The notes under the pieces were generated by a model. The model did not search any database and had not been told where the DNA came from. It saw nothing but the letters and a program-made list of their open reading frames with translations. Positions 1 through 6,376 of a DNA stretch of 12,763 nucleotides are shown in pieces (the stretch's first letter is position 1; each line of letters begins with the position of its first letter). The translations under genes and the position numbers were made by a program. The stretch is from the NCBI GenBank assembly GCA_012523875.1, contig JAAYSW010000170.1:1-12763 (forward strand), written 5' to 3'. The DNA is from Clostridiales bacterium (GTDB lineage: Bacteria; Bacillota; Clostridia; Oscillospirales; Ruminococcaceae).

Positions 1-143
1 CCCTCAGAACTAGAATTAAAAGATTAACACGCAAATCTATTTGCTTCTCTAAATCAAAAGAAATGCATGATATTGTCATCGGTCTTGTTATTAATATTCT
101 TGAGTTCGGTTGGTGTGTTGATTTATGCAAGCAACAGTTGTAA
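1..143 (+). CDS. IS1-family transposase, C-terminal end (5' part outside window)
   Basis: An open frame enters from the left edge; its first complete codon is at 3 and it stops with TAA at 141-143, giving 46 visible residues. The stretch RKSICFSKSKEMHDIVIG closely resembles the C-terminus of the IS1 InsB transposase, from memory RKSLSFSKSVELHDKVIG, preceded as in IS1 by an LRxRxxRLxR segment (here LRTRIKRLTRK). IS1 transposases are DDE enzymes that cut and join the ends of their own element; the catalytic residues lie upstream of the window. The tail after the conserved block (ILEFGWCVDLCKQQL) is longer than that of the classical E. coli protein. Whether the element is intact cannot be judged from here. 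The family call is fairly secure, the subgroup is not. Confidence 0.75.
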   Translation, partial: LRTRIKRLTRKSICFSKSKEMHDIVIGLVINILEFGWCVDLCKQQL

Positions 144-153
144 TACAGGACCC
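129..153. repeat. Possible right inverted-repeat end of the IS1-like element
   Basis: In IS1-family elements the transposase stop lies against or inside the right terminal repeat. Here the stop at 141-143 sits in a sequence that, read inward on the minus strand from 153, is GGGTCCTGTATTACAACTGT. A start with GGG/GGT and a CAACT block are compatible with IS1-type ends. The left end and the target duplication lie outside the window, so this is inference only. Confidence 0.25.
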
Positions 154-185
154 AGATAATTTGTCCCGCTTGTTCCGGACAAAGC

Positions 186-211
186 GAAAACCCGCTGCAC
201 AGCGGGTTTTC
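186..211 (-). terminator. Hairpin terminator downstream of tRNA-Gln
   Basis: A perfect 11-bp stem (GAAAACCCGCT at 186-196 with AGCGGGTTTTC at 201-211) encloses a 4-base loop. The stem has a GC core, with As on one side and Ts on the other, so it can act in both directions. It lies 40 bases beyond the tRNA 3' end on the transcribed strand and would also separate the tRNA from the IS remnant. Confidence 0.75.
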
Positions 212-250
212 AGCGATCTGTGAAAGACTATCAATAGTAGCCTCTCTTTT

Positions 251-326
251 TGGTTGGGGTGGTAGGATTTGAACCCACGGAATGGAGGAGTCAGAGTCCT
301 CTGCCTTACCACTTGGCGACACCCCA
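251..326 (-). tRNA. tRNA-Gln (anticodon CUG)
   Basis: The minus strand folds into a complete 76-nt cloverleaf. The acceptor stem TGGGGTG pairs with CACCCCA, the D arm is GCC..GGC, the anticodon stem GAGGA pairs with TCCTC around loop CTCTGAC, and the T arm GTGGG/CCTAC encloses TTCAAAT. The anticodon is CTG (complement of 292-294), reading CAG codons. The discriminator A and the 3' CCA are encoded (251-254). The start TGGGGT and the D-loop AAGTGGTAAGGC are typical of bacterial glutamine tRNAs. The gene has its own promoter and terminator, so it is a single-gene unit. Confidence 0.95.
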
Positions 327-351
327 ATTTGCTTTCTTAAAGAGCAATAAC

Positions 352-380
352 ATTATATCATATAATTTTTCATTTGTAAA
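352..380 (-). promoter_or_regulatory. Sigma-70-type promoter of tRNA-Gln
   Basis: On the minus strand TTTACA (375-380) and TATAAT (352-357) are separated by exactly 17 bases, and a TGA immediately precedes the -10, an extended -10 signature. Transcription would start near 345, about 19 bases before the tRNA 5' end. Confidence 0.85.
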
Positions 381-484
381 GAGTTTTTTTAAAAAAGTAT
401 ATGTTTTTTCAAGACTAAATTAATATATCGACTGTTTTAAAAACAAGGGAAGATATAACCCATCAAACTTCTAGATAAATTGAG

Positions 485-517
485 AAGCCCTGTATTTAGC
501 AATTAAACACAGGACTT
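485..517 (-). terminator. Inverted repeat after exoA, probable weak terminator
   Basis: A 14-base-pair stem (485-498 with 504-517, including G-U pairs if read as RNA) encloses a 5-base loop. It lies about 95 bases past the exoA stop on the transcribed strand. It is not followed by a clean U run on either strand, so termination is an inference from stem length and position. The span between exoA and the tRNA promoter (381-612) holds this hairpin and the short open stub at 546-599, and otherwise nothing I can identify. Confidence 0.45.
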
Positions 518-612
518 AAAGTTTTATTTATCTTACAAATCTACGTTCCGAGAATCTCCTACGATACAAAGGCTATCGCCACTACAATAACTAATTAATC
601 ATAGGAAGTAGT

Positions 613-1371
613 CTATTCCTCAAATATTTCCAATCCCACAGGGCAATGATCACTCCCATAAACATCTTTATAAATCATACTATCCCTAACTTCACTCTTC
701 AATTTATCAGAGACTAAAAAATAATCAATACGCCAACCAGCGTTGTTTGCACGTGCATTAAACATATATGACCACCAGGTGTATGCTCCTGTTGTATCAG
801 GATAGAGTAACCTAAATGTGTCTATAAAACCACTTTCTAGTAAGGTTGTTAATTTATTTCTTTCATCAATTGTAAACCCTGCATTAGTGGTATTAGTTTT
901 AGGATTTTTCAAATCAATTTCCTTATGTGCAACATTTAAATCACCACAATAAATAACGGGTTTAGTTTTATCAAGGGTTACAAGGTGATTAAGCATTGCT
1001 TCCTCCCACTCCATACGATAGCTAAGACGTGCAAGCTCTCTTTGTGAGTTTGGTACATAAGCATTAACAAGGAAAAAATCCTCATACTCAAGCGTTATAA
1101 CTCTTCCTTCGGTATTGTGAATATCCAAACCAAAATCATACATTACATTCAAGGGTTCATGCTTAGTAAATATTGCAGTCCCTGAATACCCCTTTTTTTC
1201 TGCACTGTTCCAAAACTGTTCGTATCCATGAAGATTCAACTCAAGCTGTCCCCTCTGCATCTTAGTTTCTTGAATACAGAAAAAATCGGCATCTTCCTCA
1301 TTAAAAAAATCTAGGAAACCTTTATTAACACAAGCTCGAAGACCATTTACATTCCAAGAAATAAACTTCAT
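613..1371 (-). CDS. exoA: Exodeoxyribonuclease III (AP endonuclease, Xth/ExoA)
   Basis: The 252-residue product is a complete exonuclease III of the EEP phosphodiesterase fold. The enzyme cuts DNA 5' to abasic sites and degrades duplex DNA 3' to 5' in cytosolic base-excision repair. Family motifs are in order: N-terminal SWNVNGLRA (5-13), IQETKM with the metal-binding Glu35, NAYVPNS (103-109), CGDLNVA with Asp144 and Asn146, WRIDYFLVSD (213-222) and the C-terminal GSDHCP with the Asp241-His242 pair. Length is normal. The ATG is supported by AAGGAGG six bases upstream (minus strand). It is separated from the SBP gene by 131 bp, so it may have its own promoter, but I see no convincing one; an extended -10-like TGGTATGAA lies in that gap. 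Confidence 0.97.
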   Translation of the reverse strand: MKFISWNVNGLRACVNKGFLDFFNEEDADFFCIQETKMQRGQLELNLHGYEQFWNSAEKKGYSGTAIFTKHEPLNVMYDFGLDIHNTEGRVITLEYEDFFLVNAYVPNSQRELARLSYRMEWEEAMLNHLVTLDKTKPVIYCGDLNVAHKEIDLKNPKTNTTNAGFTIDERNKLTTLLESGFIDTFRLLYPDTTGAYTWWSYMFNARANNAGWRIDYFLVSDKLKSEVRDSMIYKDVYGSDHCPVGLEIFEE

Positions 1372-1502
1372 AAAACCCCTCCTTAGTTACTAAATAACTT
1401 ACGTTCTGCACAAATCTGTTTTACTGCGGATGGTATTCATACCAGTTTTGTTTTCTGATATAAATAATTTCGGACTAAGTAAATGAAATTAATTATCCCC
1501 CC

Positions 1503-3140
1503 TTAATCATCAAAGTATTTTGCTTTTTGGAAATCAATATGATCCGAAAATGGATTATATTCTATATCAGCGTTAGTTTTCCTATAAATCAAGTATTTTT
1601 TCTTATAAAATATAGGTATAAAGAAACTATCGCTATTTATTTGCTTTTCAATATCCCTAAAAATATCAACACATTCACTGAGGCTAGATGTTTTTTCGGC
1701 TAAAGATAAAAGGATATCAGTTTCAGCACTTGAATAGCCAAACGTATTATTTTCACTTGAGAAATTACTCAAAACTGAGAAAACGCTGTTGTAACTTCCA
1801 GTTATTTCAGATATTGCAATTTGATACTCACCATCACGCAATTTTTTTTCGTATTCTTTTTGGGGTACAGTTTCAAATCCAATATATACACCAAAAAGCT
1901 GTTGCCATCTTTGTGTAAAAAAGTGCATATAATCAGAGTTAATCATATTCTCACTAATTAATATTTTTACAGTATCTAGCGAGTTTATTTCCAGTTCCTC
2001 CATTCCATCTTCAAGGAACTTTAGTGCTTTATTCTCATTATATTCATTTAGATATTCTTCTGCGACAAGTTCACGGTAACTTTTATTCAATAAAGTAGTA
2101 CTAGGTGGAACAATTGCACTTGCGACAGAAATATCATTTCTTTTTAAATTGCTCTGTAAATCCTCTCTATTTATACTCAAAGCAAAGGCTTTTCTGATAT
2201 TTTCATTTGAATAAACCTCATCATCTAGATTGAAAGTAATTCCAAGTGTAGAGCTCTCATACTCTTTAATTACATAATCTTTTTCATCAAATTTATCAGG
2301 ATAAATTTCAGTTAAAAGATAATCACTCTTATCATCATTAAAACTTTTAAGCTGTGAATCATAATCTTTATCAATACTAAACTTTAATACTGCAGGGTAA
2401 ACCTTGTCTACCTCCGAATTGAAACTATTGCGTCGCATAATAAGAATATTTTCAGAGCCATATTGGTCATAAAACCATTCAGTTAAATAAAATGATCCAT
2501 TTGAAATTACAGAATCCTTATCTAAACCATACCTTCCCCTTGTGCTATTGAAAAACTTCTCATTACATGGAATAGCAGGTGGAGTTGTCAGTAATGTGAG
2601 GAAATTTGCATTAGGATGGTCTAGCTCTATAACAAGCCTAAAATCACTTACGGCAGTAACACCAATACTTGTGTAGCTCATATCCCCATCTATTATAGAT
2701 GTAGCATTTTTAAGGCAGATAAAATCCTTATTATGAGGTGAATGCATTTCTGGGTTAAATATTCGCTGGAATGCAAAAACAAAATCCTTAGCCGTAACTT
2801 TTATTTCTTCATTCTCCTCAAAATCTTTTGAATACCAATAATAATTATCCCAAAGTTCAAAGGTATATTTTAATCCATCACTTGAAATATCATAACTCTT
2901 CGCTATATCATTAATCAAAACTCCATCGCCATCAAGCTTTAATAGACCTGAATACATATTTTTAATAATAGTAAAGGAGGAAGCGTCTGATGCCATCTGT
3001 GGGTCTAAGTTTTGGGGATTCCCTAAAAGGCTACAGTTGAAAAGATAGCCTGAGCCATCGCTCTCATTACGAGTGCAACCAAAAGTAAGCGTAGTAATTA
3101 AAATTATAATTATCAAAAATATTATTTTAACTCTTTTCAC
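1503..3140 (-). CDS. Oligopeptide-type ABC transporter substrate-binding lipoprotein (SBP family 5)
   Basis: The 545-residue protein resembles OppA/DppA extracytoplasmic binding proteins, which catch peptides and hand them to an ABC permease. The N-terminus is a lipoprotein signal: MKRVK, a hydrophobic run to about residue 20, then Cys22 in the atypical lipobox TFGC. The mature part begins with the family pattern around NPQNLDPQMASDASSF, followed by INDIAKSYDISSDGLKYTFEL and VTAKDFVFAFQRIFNPE. No permease or ATPase gene lies beside it, so it must share a transporter encoded elsewhere or act as a sensor. It begins nine bases after nrdG, and its Shine-Dalgarno overlaps the nrdG stop, so it is probably co-transcribed and translationally coupled with nrdDG. 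The start is GTG; an ATG two bases upstream is immediately followed by a stop in its frame. The peptide ligand is a family inference. Confidence 0.9.
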   Translation of the reverse strand: MKRVKIIFLIIIILITTLTFGCTRNESDGSGYLFNCSLLGNPQNLDPQMASDASSFTIIKNMYSGLLKLDGDGVLINDIAKSYDISSDGLKYTFELWDNYYWYSKDFEENEEIKVTAKDFVFAFQRIFNPEMHSPHNKDFICLKNATSIIDGDMSYTSIGVTAVSDFRLVIELDHPNANFLTLLTTPPAIPCNEKFFNSTRGRYGLDKDSVISNGSFYLTEWFYDQYGSENILIMRRNSFNSEVDKVYPAVLKFSIDKDYDSQLKSFNDDKSDYLLTEIYPDKFDEKDYVIKEYESSTLGITFNLDDEVYSNENIRKAFALSINREDLQSNLKRNDISVASAIVPPSTTLLNKSYRELVAEEYLNEYNENKALKFLEDGMEELEINSLDTVKILISENMINSDYMHFFTQRWQQLFGVYIGFETVPQKEYEKKLRDGEYQIAISEITGSYNSVFSVLSNFSSENNTFGYSSAETDILLSLAEKTSSLSECVDIFRDIEKQINSDSFFIPIFYKKKYLIYRKTNADIEYNPFSDHIDFQKAKYFDD

Positions 3141-3145
3141 ATTAT

Positions 3146-3151
3146 CCTCCT
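3146..3151 (-). promoter_or_regulatory. Shine-Dalgarno overlapping the nrdG stop, fixes the GTG start of the SBP gene
   Basis: On the minus strand the nrdG stop and the ribosome binding site are fused as TAGGAGG. Five bases then lead to the GTG at 3138-3140. The overlap suggests translational coupling between nrdG and the binding-protein gene. Confidence 0.8.
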
Positions 3152-3653
3152 AATCATCTATAATGCAAACCTTACCTATCTTTAAACTTTTTTTACAATC
3201 AATAAATCGTTGATTTGTGCTACCCCTAAATTTCAATAAATAACTTTTATTGTTTATTTCAAATTTGCCATCAATAAGAAAATCAGTGATACTTAAAAGC
3301 TCAAGGTACCTATTATCTTCATTAGCGTTATCTACTAAGTATTCAAAAGTATGACCAGTATAGGTGATGATGTCCAATCCGAGTTCTTGAATTCTTTTTC
3401 CTAACTCTACAAGAGGTGCAGCCTGGCAAAAAGGTTCACCACCACTAAATGTCACCCCATCAAGTAAGGGATTTTGTTTAATCGTATCATAAATTTCATC
3501 TATGCTAACAACCTCTCCCCCGTTAAATGAATGTGTTTGGGGATTATGGCAACCATCGCAATTATGTGGACACCCCTGAGTAAAGATAGTAAACCTTAAT
3601 CCTGGTCCATCAACTATTGAATCATTTACTGTTCCAGCAATTCTTACATCCAT
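3150..3653 (-). CDS. nrdG: Anaerobic ribonucleoside-triphosphate reductase activating protein
   Basis: The 167-residue product is the radical-SAM activase of class III ribonucleotide reductase. It uses a [4Fe-4S] cluster and S-adenosylmethionine to place the glycyl radical on NrdD. The cluster motif is Cys28-PHN-Cys32-DG-Cys35, the CxxxCxxC of radical SAM enzymes, followed by HNPQTHSFNGG and by the SAM-binding VTFSGGEPF. The N-terminal DSIVDGPGLRFTIFTQG is typical of NrdG and pyruvate formate-lyase activases, and FLIDGKFE near residue 130 is also a family signature. It lies 17 bases after nrdD in the same operon. The Shine-Dalgarno is weak (AGG about 14 bases from the ATG), and no better in-frame start exists. 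Confidence 0.97.
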   Translation of the reverse strand: MDVRIAGTVNDSIVDGPGLRFTIFTQGCPHNCDGCHNPQTHSFNGGEVVSIDEIYDTIKQNPLLDGVTFSGGEPFCQAAPLVELGKRIQELGLDIITYTGHTFEYLVDNANEDNRYLELLSITDFLIDGKFEINNKSYLLKFRGSTNQRFIDCKKSLKIGKVCIIDD

Positions 3654-3670
3654 TATTATATAACACCAAC

Positions 3671-5989
3671 CTAAATAGTATGCTTAACCCTATCCTCAAC
3701 CTCTGAACGCTTTGCATTGTTAAACCTGTCAACCGTTCCTACAAGGTATCCTGTTATTCTTCTTATTCTATCGAACGCAACCTTATGCTCGTCCTCACGT
3801 CGTCCACACATTGGGCAAACATCATTAATAATACCAGTATATCCACATACAGGGTCCCTATCAACAGGGTGATTAATAGAGCCGTAGCCTATTCCAGATT
3901 CCTTCATGCATCGAACAACCTTCTCAAAGGCGGATAGGTTATCCATAGGATCACCATCTAACTCCACATAACTAATATGCCCAGCATTAGTTAAAGCATG
4001 ATAAGGTGCTTCAATTTTTATTTTCTCAAAAGAGCTTATTGGGTAATACACAGGCACATGGAACGAATTGGAGTAATAATCCCTATCTGTAACACCTTCT
4101 ATGACCCCAAAGCGTTCTGCATCCATTCTAACAAATCTACCTGATAAACCTTCAGCTGGGGTTGCAAGTAAACTAAAATTCATACCTGTTCGTTTTGACT
4201 CCTCATCTAGCCTCTCACGCATCTTTGTTACAATCTCTAAACCTAGTTCTCGTGCTTCCTCACTTTCCCCATGGTGCACACCTATAAGTGCCTTCAATGT
4301 TTCAGCAAGACCTATAAACCCTACTGATAGGGTTCCATGCTTTAAAATTTCCTCAATACTATCATCAGCACTTAGTTTTTCAGAATCAATCCATATACCT
4401 TGCCCCATTAAAAATGGATAGTTTCTAACCTTTTTACTTGCCTGAATTCTAAATCTATGCATAAGCTGACTAATACAAAGCTCCATCATTTCATCAAGGC
4501 TATCGAAAAATGCTCCAATATTATGATCTGCCTTAATCGCAAGTCTTGGCAAATTTATAGAAGTGAAGCTGAGATTTCCTCTGCCACACACAATTTCTCT
4601 TGTTGGGTCATACTCATTTCCCATAACACGAGTTCTGCATCCCATATATGCAACCTCTGTGTTATAGTCGCCTTTTTTATAATACGGAAGATTGAATGGG
4701 GCATCAATGAAGGAGAAGTTTGGGAATAGTCGTTTTGCTGAAACTCGGCAAGCAAGCTTCAATAAGTGATAGTTCGGATCTTCAGGATTATAATTTATCC
4801 CCTCTTTAACCTTAAAAATATGTATTGGAAAAATGGGTGTTTCACCATTTCCTAAACCTGCCTCATTAGCTAAAAGTATGTTTTCTATCACCATTTGACC
4901 TTCTGGACTTGTATCAGTTCCATAATTAATTGAGCTAAAAGGTGTTTGAGCCCCTGCCCTACTATTCATTGTGTTCAGATTGTGAATTAATGCCTCCATA
5001 GCTTGATATGTTGCACGGTTAGTTTCTTTAAAAGCAGCTTTTAAAGCGAATTCTTGCATTTTTTTTGCAGTTTCTTCATCAGTATATTTAAGCAACTTTC
5101 CTATTTCATGCTTTTGATAACCGTTTTTATTTGAAAGGATAGGACGTAATCCTGTTTCCTTAAAAATCTCATCAGAAATATTCTTAGCAACATCGTCATA
5201 TTCTTCCACTGAAGCAAATAAGTTCAAGCACCTTGCAATATTTTGTATGTATCGCCTTATATATGTTTTTTTCACACCATCTGACATAGCATAATCAAAA
5301 TTTGGGATGCTTTGTCCACCATGTTGGTCATTTTGGTTAGATTGAATTGCAATGCAAGCTAATGCAGAATAACTTGCAATTTCGTTAGGCTCTCTTAGGA
5401 AACCATGTCCTGTAGAAAAACCATTTTTAAAAAGATTAACTAAATCTATCTGGCAGCAAGTGGTCGTTAATGTAAGAAAATCTAAATCATGGATATGTAT
5501 ATCCCCTTCTGAATGTGCTTTAGCATGCCTAGGTTCTAAAACATACATCTCATAAAATTCTTTTGCACTTACTGAACCGTATTTCAGCATTGTGCCCATA
5601 GCAGTATCCCCGTCTATATTAGCATTCTCACGCTTAATATCACTATCCTTTGCAGATTTAAATGTTAAATCTGTAAGAACTCTCATAAGATTAGTGTTCA
5701 TTTCTCTTGAGCGGGTTCTTTCGTATCGATATAAAATATAAGCTTTTGCAGTTTTAGCATGTCCATTTTCTATAAGGACTTTTTCTACAATGTCTTGAAT
5801 TTCTTCAACAGTTGGAATTTCAACATCGTATTTCTCCTCGGCCAATTTACATACAGAAATAGCTATACCCATCGATTCATCGTAGTTTGTGCCACCTACG
5901 GATTGGGCTGCTTTAAAAATAGCATTTGCAATTTTTTCGATATTAAAAGGAACTTTACGTCCATCCCTTTTCAATATTTGTGTTATCAT
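3671..5989 (-). CDS. nrdD: Anaerobic (class III) ribonucleoside-triphosphate reductase
   Basis: The 772-residue catalytic subunit reduces ribonucleoside triphosphates to deoxy forms in the absence of oxygen, through a glycyl radical made by NrdG. An ATP-cone regulatory domain occupies roughly residues 1-95 (ITQILKRDGRKVPFNIEKI to YILYRYERTR). TTTCCQIDL (Cys178/Cys179) and YMGCRTR (Cys451) supply the expected active-site cysteines. The C-terminus has a metal-binding cysteine cluster (Cys715, Cys725, Cys728) and the radical site RRITGYLVG with Gly747. In the cluster the position where I expect a first Cys is Asp712 (DPVCGYTG). The ATG is preceded by GGAGGG eight bases upstream. It is first in the operon nrdD-nrdG-SBP and is probably controlled by NrdR. 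Confidence 0.98.
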   Translation of the reverse strand: MITQILKRDGRKVPFNIEKIANAIFKAAQSVGGTNYDESMGIAISVCKLAEEKYDVEIPTVEEIQDIVEKVLIENGHAKTAKAYILYRYERTRSREMNTNLMRVLTDLTFKSAKDSDIKRENANIDGDTAMGTMLKYGSVSAKEFYEMYVLEPRHAKAHSEGDIHIHDLDFLTLTTTCCQIDLVNLFKNGFSTGHGFLREPNEIASYSALACIAIQSNQNDQHGGQSIPNFDYAMSDGVKKTYIRRYIQNIARCLNLFASVEEYDDVAKNISDEIFKETGLRPILSNKNGYQKHEIGKLLKYTDEETAKKMQEFALKAAFKETNRATYQAMEALIHNLNTMNSRAGAQTPFSSINYGTDTSPEGQMVIENILLANEAGLGNGETPIFPIHIFKVKEGINYNPEDPNYHLLKLACRVSAKRLFPNFSFIDAPFNLPYYKKGDYNTEVAYMGCRTRVMGNEYDPTREIVCGRGNLSFTSINLPRLAIKADHNIGAFFDSLDEMMELCISQLMHRFRIQASKKVRNYPFLMGQGIWIDSEKLSADDSIEEILKHGTLSVGFIGLAETLKALIGVHHGESEEARELGLEIVTKMRERLDEESKRTGMNFSLLATPAEGLSGRFVRMDAERFGVIEGVTDRDYYSNSFHVPVYYPISSFEKIKIEAPYHALTNAGHISYVELDGDPMDNLSAFEKVVRCMKESGIGYGSINHPVDRDPVCGYTGIINDVCPMCGRREDEHKVAFDRIRRITGYLVGTVDRFNNAKRSEVEDRVKHTI

Positions 5990-6009
5990 ATCTTTGACCC
6001 TCCAATCAG

Positions 6010-6025
6010 GTACTATATATTGTGG
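6010..6025 (-). promoter_or_regulatory. NrdR-box-like operator in the nrdD leader
   Basis: The minus strand reads CCACAATATATAGTAC, matching the known NrdR box acaCwAtATaTwGtgt at every core position. It lies just downstream of the predicted transcription start of nrdD, where a repressor could block transcription. NrdR is the usual dATP/ATP-sensing repressor of ribonucleotide reductase genes; its gene is not in the window. Confidence 0.7.
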
Positions 6026-6033
6026 TTTAAAGT

Positions 6034-6049
6034 AAACTATTTATTAGTA
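6034..6049 (-). promoter_or_regulatory. Weaker second NrdR-like half of a tandem site
   Basis: The minus strand reads TACTAATAAATAGTTT, a degenerate dyad (ACTA..TAGT) matching about 10 of 16 positions of the NrdR box and overlapping the nrdD -10 and start site. NrdR usually binds paired boxes about 31 bp apart centre to centre. These two are only 24 bp apart, which weakens the call. Confidence 0.3.
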
Positions 6050-6074
6050 TATAACATCGTATAGTTATTGTCAA
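6046..6074 (-). promoter_or_regulatory. Promoter of the nrdD-nrdG-SBP operon
   Basis: On the minus strand a perfect TTGACA (6069-6074) and TATACT (6046-6051) are separated by 17 bases. The predicted start near 6039 gives a leader of about 50 bases ending in the GGAGGG ribosome binding site. Confidence 0.85.
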
Positions 6075-6376
6075 GGCTAGCAAGAAAAAAATATAGATAG
6101 ATTTTTATGCTGTTTTATATTTAATTTATGGTTAAAACTTAGAAAATGCTAATTATATATAGTAAAGTTCATTTTTTTACACACAATGGAATAAAACCCC
6201 AAGATTCATAGCCAACCACAATATATAGTGGTTGGCTATGATATGAAAGTTAGCATTTTATATGCTTTTCAGTAAAATAAATAGTAAGAAAATTATTATA
6301 AAATAGTTTTAGAATAAATATGCACATCAATGCAAACACAAAAATTCATAGCCTAAACTTAAAACATCCCGCTAAA
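6075..6376. other. Gene-free AT-rich spacer between nrdD promoter and the SGNH-like gene
   Basis: No supported gene lies here. It contains an NrdR-box-like sequence at 6150-6165 (TAATTATATATAGTAA, core 9 of 10), which in such AT-rich DNA may be chance. It also contains the perfect hairpin at 6206-6241, and the string ATTCATAGCC twice (6204-6213 and about 6344-6353), once as the outer part of that hairpin. Confidence 0.5.
6206..6241. repeat. Perfect 14-bp inverted repeat with an NrdR-box-like centre
   Basis: TCATAGCCAACCAC (6206-6219) is perfectly complementary to GTGGTTGGCTATGA (6228-6241), with AATATATA between. The central 16 bases (6216-6231, CCACAATATATAGTGG) match the NrdR consensus core and share 14 bases with the operator at 6010-6025, in the opposite orientation. 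No U run follows on either strand, so it is a poor intrinsic terminator, although it lies downstream of the SGNH-like gene. It could be an extended operator, a terminator, or a mobile hairpin element. Confidence 0.6.

Noticed and set aside
91..327. Minus-strand open frame of 78 codons
   Set aside because: It runs through the tRNA-Gln gene and the terminator, and its translation has no family signature; the RNA gene explains the sequence.
1460..1502. Terminator after the SBP gene
   Set aside because: Only a 7-bp AT-rich stem (1465-1471 with 1485-1491) with a 13-base loop and no U run is present; too weak to call.
4101..4755. Several open frames inside nrdD on both strands
   Set aside because: All lie within the well-supported nrdD coding region in other frames and show no motifs.
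5990..6075. Riboswitch in the nrdD leader (for example an adenosylcobalamin element)
   Set aside because: The leader is only about 50 bases and shows no riboswitch-like conserved core; the NrdR-type operator explains the site better.
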